Assembly: GCF_016861785.1 (NCBI RefSeq)
Contig: NZ_BOLS01000002.1
Span: forward strand, 1 to 64,000
DNA length: 64,000 bases
Reading direction: 5' to 3'
From: Lacticaseibacillus mingshuiensis
GTDB taxonomy: Bacteria > Bacillota > Bacilli > Lactobacillales > Lactobacillaceae
Numbering within the stretch: position 1 is the stretch's first letter; each line of letters starts with the position of its first letter. The notes below the pieces were generated by a model, which was not told the origin of the DNA, did not search any database, and worked only from the letters and a program-made list of their open reading frames with translations. Position numbers and translations under genes: made by a program. Below, one piece after another: positions 35,505 to 43,813 of the stretch.

Positions 35505-35768
35505 TTGTATGCTGCGGACCTACGCACCTTCTAATTGGGCTTCGGTCCGCATAGTGGGGATGTCTAACTGTCTCGTGCACTCGATGGCGAAGGGCGCCAT
35601 CAAGCACCCGAGCCAAGTTAGCCACCCCACTATCCCGCGGACCTACGCACCTTCTAATTGGGCTTCCCCGAGCAGGGTCATGACATCTAGGCCATCAGCC
35701 ACGCGAGGCGAAAGCGCCTCACGCGTCTGCTGGACCTACCTGCATGACCCTAAACGCTCGGCTACGCA
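35505..35768. repeat. family C structured element, C3 (two tandem units)
   Basis: Units at 35542-35643 and 35669-35761, joined by the linker ACCTACGCACCTTCTAATTG-GGCTTC (also present once before the first unit). Arms at the same place as in C1 are ATAGTGGGG/CCCCACTAT and AGGGTCATG/CATGACCCT; outer arms GGTCCGC/GCGGACC and CCGAGC/GCTCGG. The last linker copy runs into tmcAL and supplies its final codons and TAG stop. Confidence 0.87.
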
Positions 35769-36901
35769 CCTTGTTGAATTGGTCTGCGTGCAAAATTCTG
35801 CTGCGTCCCTGTCAGCGTTTCGATCAGGCGGTCGCATCGCGCGGTCAGCGCCATTTCGCCGCCTGGAGCCAGCATCGGCAGACTCGGCCGCGAGATGAGC
35901 GGCAGGCTGGCCGTTTTTTTCACCTGATGCAGGTAGGCTTGGCCGGCCGGCGTAAAGCCCAGCACGTGAATAAGTCGCGGCGCCGCGGCCACGTCTGTCG
36001 CCCGCAAATTGAGCACCACGGCCAGACACAACCGACGCAACCGGGCATACGTGTAACGCTTAGATTTGATGCGCGCCATGAAGGTCGAAAAATCGTCAGC
36101 ACCGGCGATCTGTTGCGTCAGCCGAAATTCCAATCCCTCGGTCATCCCCAAGATGCCGCGCAACTCATCCAAGCTCGCCGTTTCCAGCCGGTAGCGTAGC
36201 CATGGGAAAAAATCATCCCAGGTCAGCTGCCGCGCCGTTTTCAGCCCGTCCGCAGTGGCAGGTGGCACCAGGGCACTGACGTCTTCGCCGGCCGCCAGTT
36301 TTGCTCGGATCTGACTGCCACTGGCCAAGTCGCCGTCCACCGCCGTCTCGTCGTGTCCAGCCCCACGCCGCGCAAATGGCACCAACTGCATGGCAGCGCC
36401 GAGGGTCTGAATTGCTTGGGCATAACTGATGCCAAGCAAGAGATTCGGACTGGTCAAGCTGACGCCGACCGTTTTTTCATAAAACGCGTTGACCTGCGTC
36501 GCATACGTCTTGGTATGATCGGCAAAATCAGGAGGCGCCGCCTGCAAGTCAGCTAGCTTCGCCGCGACCGCCGCATGATCCAGCACCGCGTTTTCCGTGC
36601 CGAATGCCAAGGATGAGACGCCCAATGCGGCAAGCAGCTGGACCCCGCCCATCGCAAACTGCGGGGCGGCCTGGACCGCTTGCGCCGGTGGCAATTCGAT
36701 CACCAGGTCCGCGCCACTGGCCAACGCCATTTGCGTGCGCGTCCATTTATCGACCAGCGCGGGTTCGCCGCGTTGAACGTAATTGCCCGCCATCGCGACC
36801 ACCACGCAATCGGCACCGCTTCGCTTGCGGGCCTGCGCCAGCGCGTACACATGGCCGCGATGCAGCGGATTGAACTCCGCGATCATCCCGACAGCCTGCA
36901 T
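35762..36901 (-). CDS. tmcAL: tRNA(Met) cytidine acetate ligase
   Basis: Makes N4-acetylcytidine at the wobble position of elongator tRNA-Met, using acetate and ATP. The 379-residue protein has the nucleotidyltransferase motif IAEFNPLHRGH and GNYVQRGEPALVDKW, with a C-terminal tRNA-binding part. It was formerly YlbM. It is the last gene of the yqeG operon, two bases after the methyltransferase gene. Its last codons (GGT GCG TAG) lie in the family C linker, so the C-terminus may be altered by repeat insertion. Confidence 0.93.
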   Translation of the reverse strand: MQAVGMIAEFNPLHRGHVYALAQARKRSGADCVVVAMAGNYVQRGEPALVDKWTRTQMALASGADLVIELPPAQAVQAAPQFAMGGVQLLAALGVSSLAFGTENAVLDHAAVAAKLADLQAAPPDFADHTKTYATQVNAFYEKTVGVSLTSPNLLLGISYAQAIQTLGAAMQLVPFARRGAGHDETAVDGDLASGSQIRAKLAAGEDVSALVPPATADGLKTARQLTWDDFFPWLRYRLETASLDELRGILGMTEGLEFRLTQQIAGADDFSTFMARIKSKRYTYARLRRLCLAVVLNLRATDVAAAPRLIHVLGFTPAGQAYLHQVKKTASLPLISRPSLPMLAPGGEMALTARCDRLIETLTGTQQNFARRPIQQGA

Positions 36902-36903
36902 GC

Positions 36904-37647
36904 CTACTCCTTTCTCGCGTGGAAAAACCAGCGGGTGCTGGCAGGCGTGATCGTTGCCTTGCCAAAGTCAGCGGTGGCCGACACCAGCTTGAAGCCGGCC
37001 TGCGCCAACGTCTTTTCAAAATCCGCCTGCGGATAGGTCCGCTCCTTGTGCGTTTCGGCCAACGGATGGTAGGCGTCGATCGCCTCGTCATAAAGGAAGA
37101 AGGTCAGATCGTGCTCGATGCTGTGCGGGACCTCGCCTTCATAGCTGGTCCACAAAAATGCCTGCGTCTCCGTCTGGTCGTTGTACATGAAGCCGGGAAA
37201 AATATCATCCATTTGATGTAGCGAATGCGCATCAAAAAAGAAGTCGCCCCCCGCCGGCAACAGCTTGGCGACTTGCTGGAAGACTTGCGCGACGCTGGCC
37301 AGATCTGGCATGTAGCACAGCGAGTCGTCAAAACAGGTCACCACATCAAATGGGGCCAGCCCGATCGCATCCAGTGCCAACATGTCGCCTTGCACCAGTG
37401 GTACGTCCACGCCAGCCGCCTCGATCTTTGGCTCAGCCAGCGCCAGCATGTCACCCGACAGATCAAGATCCGTCACGGCAAACCCCGCTTGTGCCAACAG
37501 CACCGCCAAACTGCCGGAGCCGCCAGCCAATTCCAGCAAGCGCTGGCCGCGCGGCGCCACCCGGGCGGTCACGTAATCGCACCAGCGGCTGTACAAGCTG
37601 TCATCCATCAAGCGGTCATAGACTTCGGCAAACGTCGTGTAGATCAT
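36904..37647 (-). CDS. class I SAM-dependent methyltransferase
   Basis: A 247-residue methyltransferase (YqeM-like by position). Motif I is LLELAGGSGSLAVLLAQAG, followed by DLDLSGDMLALA and CFDDSLCYM. The substrate is unknown. The ATG at 37647 overlaps the stop of rsfS (ATGA) and follows CAGGAAG. It is conserved between rsfS and tmcAL in the yqeG operon. Confidence 0.9.
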   Translation of the reverse strand: MIYTTFAEVYDRLMDDSLYSRWCDYVTARVAPRGQRLLELAGGSGSLAVLLAQAGFAVTDLDLSGDMLALAEPKIEAAGVDVPLVQGDMLALDAIGLAPFDVVTCFDDSLCYMPDLASVAQVFQQVAKLLPAGGDFFFDAHSLHQMDDIFPGFMYNDQTETQAFLWTSYEGEVPHSIEHDLTFFLYDEAIDAYHPLAETHKERTYPQADFEKTLAQAGFKLVSATADFGKATITPASTRWFFHARKE

Positions 37648-38003
37648 GCTTCCTGGACCCAGGCCGACACATCCACCAGCGGCGCGTCGGACCACAGTTT
37701 TTCAAGATTGTAAAACGCGCGTTCCTCTGGCAAAAAGACATGGACCACGATATCCGTGTAGTCCATCAACAGCCATTTGGAATCCTTGGTTCCTTCGATG
37801 CGCGGAATCGGGCCACCAGCGGCCTTCACTTTTTCATCGATCGCATCCACGATCGCATCGATCTGCCGCTGGGAGCCGGCGCTCATGATCACAAAGTAAT
37901 CGGCGAGCAGGGAGACCTTGGTCATATCCAGGGTCACAATATCGTCAGCGCGTTTGTCATCAGCGGCCAGGACGATCGTTTCGAGTAACTTTTCTGCGTT
38001 CAG
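37644..38003 (-). CDS. rsfS: ribosome silencing factor RsfS, CTG start
   Basis: Binds L14 on the 50S subunit and blocks subunit joining in stationary phase. The 119-residue protein reads (start)NAEKLLETIVLAADDKRADD, then DYFVIMSAGSQRQID and WLLMDYTDIVVHVF. The known N-terminal helix is only complete if translation begins at CTG (38001-38003), nine bases after AAAGGAG and forming a CTGA overlap with the yqeK stop. A GTG at 37937 would remove 22 conserved residues and lacks a ribosome site. Confidence 0.92.
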   Translation of the reverse strand: MNAEKLLETIVLAADDKRADDIVTLDMTKVSLLADYFVIMSAGSQRQIDAIVDAIDEKVKAAGGPIPRIEGTKDSKWLLMDYTDIVVHVFLPEERAFYNLEKLWSDAPLVDVSAWVQEA

Positions 38004-38608
38004 TTTGACTCACTCCTTTGAAGTAGTGCGTTATAAGTGTCAAGTGTCTTGGGGAAGATCAGTTTGCGTGCGCCGACCAGATACGTCAAGGTCGACGACA
38101 GCTCGATCAAGGTCGCCTCGGTCAAGTCCGTCTTGGCGGCTTTGCGCGCCTGTTTTTCACTGTCCAGCGTGCGCGCCGGCTCGATGAAATCCGCAAGAAA
38201 AATGATCTCATCAAGCGGCGTCATTTCAGGGTCGCCAGTCGTGTGGCGGGCGATCGCCTGGAGCACCCGTTTGTCGGTGATACCGACTTCGCGTTCAATG
38301 TAGGCAATGCCGACCACCCCATGCCAGACCCCGCGGCCATACACCAACAACGCGGGATCATAAGGCCCTGTTTTGATCAGCTGGCGATAGTCCGCGACTG
38401 GAATCTGTTTGGCATAGTCATGGAGCAGCCCGGCCAATCCGGCGCGGTCGACGTCTTCATGATACCGTCGCGCCAATTCCCGGGCCGTTTTTTCGACCCG
38501 CAGGCAATGTTGAAAACGCACCTCGTCCAGCCGTTTTTGCAATAGCCGGACGATCTCGTCGCGTGTTTTGCCATTGGTCAAGGTGCTTGGATAAACGATC
38601 TCATCCAC
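38000..38608 (-). CDS. yqeK: HD-domain bis(5'-nucleosyl)-tetraphosphatase YqeK
   Basis: Cleaves Ap4A symmetrically to two ADP and so tunes stress signalling. The 202-residue protein has the HD fold: HCLRVEKTARELA, the HD dyad in GLLHDYAKQIP, HGVVGIAYIE, RHTTGDPEMTPLDEIIFLAD. The start is GTG at 38608, six bases after AAGGGGC, overlapping the 3' end of nadD by 8 bases. The long frame upstream is nadD in another phase. Confidence 0.93.
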   Translation of the reverse strand: MDEIVYPSTLTNGKTRDEIVRLLQKRLDEVRFQHCLRVEKTARELARRYHEDVDRAGLAGLLHDYAKQIPVADYRQLIKTGPYDPALLVYGRGVWHGVVGIAYIEREVGITDKRVLQAIARHTTGDPEMTPLDEIIFLADFIEPARTLDSEKQARKAAKTDLTEATLIELSSTLTYLVGARKLIFPKTLDTYNALLQRSESN

Positions 38609-39299
38609 GATAAAGCCCCTTTTCTTCGATGTAGTGCCGCACGCCATCCGGCACCAGGTAGCGAATGCTGAGGCCGCATGCCAGACGCTGCCGGATCTGC
38701 GTGGACGAGATATCCACCAGAGGCGCATCCACCCAGACGATCGGGTACGGGCTTTGCGGCGCGTATCCGCGGCGCTTGACGCCGACAAACGTGACCAGCT
38801 TCGCCAGTTCATCGATCGCGTGCCATTTCGGCAGATACGCGACCATGTCCGCACCAATGATGAAGTAATAATCGATGTCCGGATGCAAGTGCGTCAGCGC
38901 CCGCATCGTATCGACCGTGTACGACACCCCGCCGCGCCGAATCTCAGCGAGCTCCAGGCCAAAGAGCGGGTTATCCTTGATGGCGGATTCCACCATGGCC
39001 ACGCGGTCGCGGGCGGCGATCGCCTCTTTTTTGTCGACATGCGGCGGCTGGTTATCCGGCAAAAACAGGACCTGCGAAAGCCCCAGCTGGGTGCCAGCGG
39101 CCTCGGCCATGATCAAATGCCCGATGTGAATCGGATTGAATGTCCCGCCGAAAATGCCGACTTGACGGCGCTTGCCAGCAAGTGGTTGCGCCGTGACTTC
39201 TTCCTCGATCACCGCATGGACCGCGGGGCGGGTCAGCGGCTGAACCGTGGTCCGAGCCGCCGCCGCGTCATGCGTGTCTTGAGCCTTCCTTGTCGCCAT
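38601..39299 (-). CDS. nadD: nicotinate-nucleotide adenylyltransferase with N-terminal extension
   Basis: Joins ATP and nicotinate mononucleotide in NAD synthesis. The catalytic core begins at VGIFGGTFNPIHIGH, with ISSTQIRQRL near the end. About 45 residues precede the core (rich in Ala, Thr, Arg, Gln), while most NadD proteins start within five residues of this motif. The ATG at 39299 is used here; a GTG at 39308, overlapping the yhbY stop as GTGA, is an alternative. No good internal start close to the core is visible. Confidence 0.92.
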   Translation of the reverse strand: MATRKAQDTHDAAAARTTVQPLTRPAVHAVIEEEVTAQPLAGKRRQVGIFGGTFNPIHIGHLIMAEAAGTQLGLSQVLFLPDNQPPHVDKKEAIAARDRVAMVESAIKDNPLFGLELAEIRRGGVSYTVDTMRALTHLHPDIDYYFIIGADMVAYLPKWHAIDELAKLVTFVGVKRRGYAPQSPYPIVWVDAPLVDISSTQIRQRLACGLSIRYLVPDGVRHYIEEKGLYRG

Positions 39300-39304
39300 G
39301 GGGC

Positions 39305-39619
39305 TCACCCGCGCTTGGCGACTTCAAGGGACAATTTGCGGTGTTTTTCGTGCTCAGCCGGCCGGAAGACGACGAGCGTGCGCCCGATGATCTGCGCCAC
39401 CTCAAGCCCCGGCAATGCCTCAGCCAAAAAGTCGGCCACCATCGCCGGCGTTTCCTCGGCACTTGGCAAAAGCGCGATCTTCACCATTTCCCGAGGTTCA
39501 AGCACATCCGCCACCCCCTGGGCAAATTGCGTGGTCAACCCATTTTTGCCGACATTGATCAGCGGCTTTTGGGTCATTGCCAAACTGCGTAAATACCGTT
39601 TCTGCTTTCCAGTTAACAT
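39305..39619 (-). CDS. yhbY: ribosome assembly RNA-binding protein YhbY
   Basis: A 104-residue CRM-domain protein that binds pre-50S rRNA. The start MLTGKQKRYLRSLAM and INVGKNGLT are the family signature; the GxxG-like loop is in VGKNG. AAAGGAG precedes the ATG. It lies between yqeH and nadD in the conserved operon. Confidence 0.94.
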   Translation of the reverse strand: MLTGKQKRYLRSLAMTQKPLINVGKNGLTTQFAQGVADVLEPREMVKIALLPSAEETPAMVADFLAEALPGLEVAQIIGRTLVVFRPAEHEKHRKLSLEVAKRG

Positions 39620-39630
39620 AGAGACTCCTT

Positions 39631-40749
39631 TCAGATCAAGGCGCGGCGCAACAAGACGTCGACACCTTCTGGGGCATAACCCGCAACGGTGACACCGGCC
39701 GGCACCACGATCCAGCCGAGCCCGGCAAACACCAGGTCGGATTTTTCCTTAGGCGTGAATTCGAATCGGGCCAGCTTGGGAAAATCAGCAAGATCTTCCG
39801 GCCGCGGCGGTGTCAGCAGGTCGCCGCGGTGTTTTTCATAAAAGACATCCGCATTGGCCAGCTTGGTGCGGTGCAACAGCAGTTGATTGTCCGCATAGAT
39901 CGTGAAGCCACTGCGGCGTCCACGGATGAAATCAAACCGCGCAAGCCCCGCCAAGAAGATCGTCTGACCCGCTTCAAGCTGATAGACTTTCGGCTTGATC
40001 GTCTTGGTCGGCGTCACCAACCGCAGATCTTTGGCGCCCAGGTAATGCGCCATTTGGTGGCGGTGAATGATGCCCGGCGTGTCGATGAGAAAATGGCCAT
40101 CGTCCAGCGGAATCTGGATCCGATCCAAAGTCGTCCCAGGAAAACGCGACGTCGTGATCAGATCCTCGACCCCTGTCAGTTCCTTAATAATGCGATTGAT
40201 CAGCGTCGATTTCCCGGTATTGGTGACACCCACCACATACACGTCGCGGCCGGCGCGCAGGTCTTCGATCGTTTCCAGCAAGTCATCGACCGCATCGCCG
40301 CGTTTGGCAGAGGTCAAAATGGTTTTCACCGGCCGCAGCCCTTGCGCATGGGCGGCCTGCGTCAGCCAGTTCGTCAGTTTGTTGTGATTGAGGTCGCGCG
40401 GCAGGACATCCGCCTTGTTGCCGACCAGCACCACCGGGTTATCGCCGACAAAGCGGTGGAGACCAGGAATCACCGAGCCGTTGAAGTCAAAAATATCGAC
40501 CACGTTGACGATCAACGCATTGCTTTCACCGATCGTGTTGAGCAGGCGCAAAAAATCATCGTCGGTCAACTGAACATCGGCGACCTCGTTGTAATGGCGT
40601 AGGCGGAAGCAGCGCTGGCAATAAAGCTCCTCACCGTCTTCTGCTTTCGCCAGGGACGCAGCCGGCAGATACCCAGCCTTGGCCGGATCTGTGGTCTGCA
40701 GCTGCGCACCGCAGCCAATACAAAAAAGTGCCGTTTCGTTATTTTCCAT
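39631..40749 (-). CDS. yqeH: ribosome biogenesis GTPase YqeH
   Basis: Circularly permuted GTPase needed for 30S assembly. The 372 residues contain an N-terminal zinc finger (CIGCG..CQRC), then G4 (VGNKADVLPRD), G5, G1 (GVTNTGKSTLINR) and G3 (DTPGIIHRH) in permuted order, and a C-terminal domain. CGGAGG precedes the ATG, which overlaps the 3' end of yqeG by 11 bases. Confidence 0.95.
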   Translation of the reverse strand: MENNETALFCIGCGAQLQTTDPAKAGYLPAASLAKAEDGEELYCQRCFRLRHYNEVADVQLTDDDFLRLLNTIGESNALIVNVVDIFDFNGSVIPGLHRFVGDNPVVLVGNKADVLPRDLNHNKLTNWLTQAAHAQGLRPVKTILTSAKRGDAVDDLLETIEDLRAGRDVYVVGVTNTGKSTLINRIIKELTGVEDLITTSRFPGTTLDRIQIPLDDGHFLIDTPGIIHRHQMAHYLGAKDLRLVTPTKTIKPKVYQLEAGQTIFLAGLARFDFIRGRRSGFTIYADNQLLLHRTKLANADVFYEKHRGDLLTPPRPEDLADFPKLARFEFTPKEKSDLVFAGLGWIVVPAGVTVAGYAPEGVDVLLRRALI

Positions 40750-41266
40750 TCAGATCCTCCGAATAATGCAGGTGTTTTTTCCCGCCGAGCGTCATGAAGA
40801 CGAATTTTTCCAAAAAGCGGTTGATGCTGGTGTTCCAGGCGTCGCTTTCGATCAGCGGCTGGACCAAAATGGTGCGCACCCCGGCAAGATTGCCGGCCGC
40901 CACATCCGTCAGCAGTTGGTCGCCCACCATCACGCATTCCTGTTTGGCAAGGCCAAGATAATTGACGGCTTTGTTGATTCCGATCGGCAATGGCTTCATC
41001 GCCCGCGCGACAAATGGCAAGTCCAATTTTTCCAGGGCCCGGCCGACGCGCTTGGCGTTGTTGTTCGACACGACCATCACGGTGATGTCGGCGTCGTGCA
41101 TGGCGGCGAGCCAGTCGCGCAGTTCTGCGGAGCCGTCGGGGTTGTTCCACACCAGCAAGGTGTTATCTAGGTCGCAAAAAACCGCGCGGATGCCTTGCTC
41201 TTTCAAGCGCGCGGCGGTCAAGCCGTAGACAGCCTGGACCAGCCAGGTAGGTTTGAAAAGTGACAC
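40739..41266 (-). CDS. yqeG: YqeG family HAD-IIIA phosphatase
   Basis: A 175-residue HAD-superfamily phosphatase (FCDLDNTLLVWN with the nucleophile aspartate, VVSNNN, MVGDQLLTDV), related to phosphatidylglycerophosphate phosphatases. The start is GTG at 41266 (V-S-L-F-K-P-T), six bases after AGGAGG. The ATG at 41281 is part of the ribosome site itself (ATGAGGAGG), so it is not the start. First gene of the yqeG-tmcAL operon. Confidence 0.93.
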   Translation of the reverse strand: MSLFKPTWLVQAVYGLTAARLKEQGIRAVFCDLDNTLLVWNNPDGSAELRDWLAAMHDADITVMVVSNNNAKRVGRALEKLDLPFVARAMKPLPIGINKAVNYLGLAKQECVMVGDQLLTDVAAGNLAGVRTILVQPLIESDAWNTSINRFLEKFVFMTLGGKKHLHYSEDLNGK

Positions 41267-41392
41267 GTTGTTCCTCCTCATGACAAAAGGTCATATCAGC
41301 TCATTATACTACGCGCGCAATGTCTTGCCCAACCGGAAACGGATTCAGGCGCACTGGTGAGTTCAAGCATATAAGTTGCGGGTTGGGCTTAG

Positions 41393-41550
41393 CGCCCGGG
41401 TGGGCTCCGACCAGAAACTGGCTGGAACGCTCCCAAGTGACTTTGAGCCCGCCAAGTACGCGGTCTCAAAGCTCACTTTCGGCGTAAGCGGCACAGCCGC
41501 TAACGCCGACGAGGGGGCTGAGCCGTTTCTGGCCGGAGCCCACCCTCATA
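41393..41550. repeat. family A structured element, copy A2
   Basis: Same layout as A1. Paired changes relative to A1: TTTGAG/CTCAAA for TTTAAG/CTTAAA and GGCGTAAG../CTAACGCC for GGTGTAAG../CTAACACC. It is also flanked by CCAACC/GGTTGG at 41329-41388. Confidence 0.85.
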
Positions 41551-41958
41551 TCGTGGTTCCATTGTTTCTTTGAATCAGGCCAAAGAGTGTACTTTCATTT
41601 TCGATTCTGCAAAACTATTTCCGCTCAGGATGAAATCGGTTTGTCCCGTTTAAAAGAACTCATCAACAATGATCGTACACTTGCCTCTGCTCTGTCTTGT
41701 CCTGCCTTTATCGGCCAAAGCAGCAATCTTTTTGCCAAATTGTTGCGTTCAGATATCGTCCAATCCCTTGTCCCCCAACACTTTTCGCTCACAGCCCCGC
41801 CGCGCGCTGACTTTTTTTCTTCTATTATATTAGCGTGATCGACGCACGCAGCCATCCGCCGGCGGTCCCAGTTGTGACTGCCCGCGACAACAGCCGTGCC
41901 ATCCCCCCGAGTGCTTTTGTTTCCTCTTTTGGGCGGCCCCCTATACAATAAAGGTAGG
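41551..41958. other. intergenic stretch without a supported gene
   Basis: The region between element A2 and the mhq-like promoter has an open frame on the plus strand (41587-41838, GTG start, no ribosome site) and one on the minus strand, neither resembling a known protein. Its base composition is lower in GC than the surroundings. It may be a remnant of transferred DNA. Confidence 0.4.
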
Positions 41959-42000
41959 TTGCTTTTTATGACATGCTTGATATACTTACTATAAATAAGT
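41959..42000 (+). promoter_or_regulatory. promoter and dyad of the mhq-like operon
   Basis: TTGCTT (41959-41964), 16-base spacer, extended TGA-TATACT (41981-41986). ACTTA-N7-TAAGT (41984-42000) overlaps the -10 and start site and may be an operator for a quinone-sensing repressor. Confidence 0.6.
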
Positions 42001-42015
42001 TAGGAGGCGATGGCG

Positions 42016-42837
42016 ATGTTGCATCATGTTTCTTTGCTCACTGGGTCGGCCGCGGCCACGCGTGCTTATTACGAGGACCGGTTGGGGCTGCGGTTGGTGA
42101 AAAATACGGTCAATCAGGAAGATCTGAAGATGCGCCATTTATTTTTCGGCGACCGCTTCGGCACACCGGGAACGGTGATCTCGTTTTTTGTCATCGATCA
42201 TCTTGGGCCGCGGTATGATGATGGCGATTTTCTGACCGGTGTGACGTTGGGCATTCCAGATGGCTCCGCCGCCTACTGGACCGCGCGGCTCGGTGGGCTG
42301 ACGGTCACGGATCCAAATGATGTTGCGATCACGTTGGTTGAAAATGGGCCGGCGTTGCCCGCGGCGCGGCAGGTCGCAGGGTCTGTGCCCGGCGATCATC
42401 AGATCACCGGGCTGGTCGACACCACACTTGAGACCACATCGACCGCCGAGGCGCAGCGGTTTTCCTCGACGATGCTGGCGGATGATCCGGGGCTGATCTT
42501 GCGGCCCGGCCACGCCGGCACCCATCGCTTCGGTCGCGGCAGCATGGATCATGTCGCATTTGTCGCACCTGATAAGGCGGCGCTTGACGACTTGGCCGCC
42601 CGCGCCGCCGCCAACCAGTTTGTCATTGAAAAATTTGCGGATCGCGGCTGGTTCACAAGTTTGTATGTGCTCACGCCGGGCGGGGTACGCATCGAGTTTG
42701 CCACGCCAGGCCCCGGCTTTACGCTGGATGACCCGGTCGAGACGCTGGGCCAAGGGCTTGGCCTGCCACCATTTTTAGAGGCAAAACGACCAGTGATCAC
42801 TGCCTATTTTCACGATAAAGGAGTCGATTTCTCATGA
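42016..42837 (+). CDS. VOC-family ring-cleaving dioxygenase (MhqO-like), first copy
   Basis: A 273-residue protein with two vicinal-oxygen-chelate modules (LHHVSLLTGSAAATRAYYE; MDHVAFVAPDKAALDDLA), with metal ligands His in HHVS, His in DHVAF and Glu in RIEFATPGPGF. Family members open hydroquinone or catechol rings. ATG at 42016 is eight bases after AGGAGG; an ATG at 42010 is too close. The stop overlaps the start of the second dioxygenase (ATGA). Confidence 0.9.
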   Translation: MLHHVSLLTGSAAATRAYYEDRLGLRLVKNTVNQEDLKMRHLFFGDRFGTPGTVISFFVIDHLGPRYDDGDFLTGVTLGIPDGSAAYWTARLGGLTVTDPNDVAITLVENGPALPAARQVAGSVPGDHQITGLVDTTLETTSTAEAQRFSSTMLADDPGLILRPGHAGTHRFGRGSMDHVAFVAPDKAALDDLAARAAANQFVIEKFADRGWFTSLYVLTPGGVRIEFATPGPGFTLDDPVETLGQGLGLPPFLEAKRPVITAYFHDKGVDFS

Positions 42838-43802
42838 TCAAACATCCCCTACTTGGCATGAACCACGTGACCGCGATGGCCAGCTCGCCGCAAACCATTT
42901 TTGACTTGATGAGCAAAACACTCGGCCTGCATCTGATCAAAAAGACCGTCAACCAGGATGCCATCGACACGTATCATCTGTATTTCACGGACGACACTGG
43001 GACGGCTGGCACCGACATGACCTTTTTCACTTTTCCCAATCAGCTGCCGGGTATTCGCGGGACGAATATGATCTCGCGTGTTAGCTTCCGCGTGCCCAAC
43101 GACGCGGCGCTCGATTTTTGGGAAGACCGGTTGAATGACCGCGGCATCGAGCATGATCCGGCTGAGAGCCAATTCGGCAGCCGCCATCTGAATTTCCGCG
43201 ATGAAGACGGTCAGGAATATCAGCTCCTTTCTGATGAAAATAATCAAGGCGTGGCAGGCGGCACCCCATGGCGGCATAGCGATGTCCCAGCCGACATGGC
43301 GATCGTGGGCCTGGGTCCGGTCACCGTGACCGTCGCCGACCAGGAACATATGCATTTCGTCGTGACCGATCTGATGGGTTATCGACAGCTGGCCGCAGAT
43401 GGCAACTTTACCTTGTACGAGACAGGCGAAGGTGGCCACGGCGCGCAGCTGATCGTCGAACATCGCGATGACCTCCCCCTGGCCGTGGAAGGCTTTGGCC
43501 AGATTCATCATGCGGCCTTCAACACCGAGGACCGTGAGACCCTGCAATTTTGGATCGACCGCATTTCCGATTATCGCTTGCCGCAATCCGGATTTGTGGA
43601 GCGCTACTACTTCCAGTCCGAATACTTCCGGGCGGCGCCGCAGATCCTGTTTGAGATCGCCACCGCGGGCCCCGGCTTCTTACAAGACGAAACATATGAT
43701 GAAGCCGGGATTCACCTGGAGCTGCCACCATTTTTGGAAGCGCAGCGGGCCAGCATCGAAGCCGGCCTCACCCCCATCGACACCAGCTGGCGCGGCCGCT
43801 GA
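42834..43802 (+). CDS. VOC-family ring-cleaving dioxygenase (MhqO-like), second copy
   Basis: A 322-residue paralogue of the preceding protein, with two VOC modules (GMNHVTAMASSPQTIFDLM; QIHHAAFNTEDRETLQFW) and the C-terminal ligand in LFEIATAGPGF. It is 50 residues longer because of insertions in the centre. The two share the closing motif LPPFLEA. They may act as separate enzymes with different substrates or form a heteromer; both are inferences. Confidence 0.9.
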   Translation: MIKHPLLGMNHVTAMASSPQTIFDLMSKTLGLHLIKKTVNQDAIDTYHLYFTDDTGTAGTDMTFFTFPNQLPGIRGTNMISRVSFRVPNDAALDFWEDRLNDRGIEHDPAESQFGSRHLNFRDEDGQEYQLLSDENNQGVAGGTPWRHSDVPADMAIVGLGPVTVTVADQEHMHFVVTDLMGYRQLAADGNFTLYETGEGGHGAQLIVEHRDDLPLAVEGFGQIHHAAFNTEDRETLQFWIDRISDYRLPQSGFVERYYFQSEYFRAAPQILFEIATAGPGFLQDETYDEAGIHLELPPFLEAQRASIEAGLTPIDTSWRGR

Positions 43803-43813
43803 GAAAGGAACGT

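Noticed and set aside
37644-37937. Shorter RsfS starting at GTG 37937
   Set aside because: It removes the conserved N-terminal helix and has no ribosome site; the CTG start has both.
41267-41281. ATG at 41281 as yqeG start
   Set aside because: The ATG is part of ATGAGGAGG, which is the ribosome site of the GTG at 41266.
41587-41838. 83-codon open frame downstream of element A2
   Set aside because: GTG start without a ribosome site, no recognisable family and an opposing frame of equal length; not supported as a gene.
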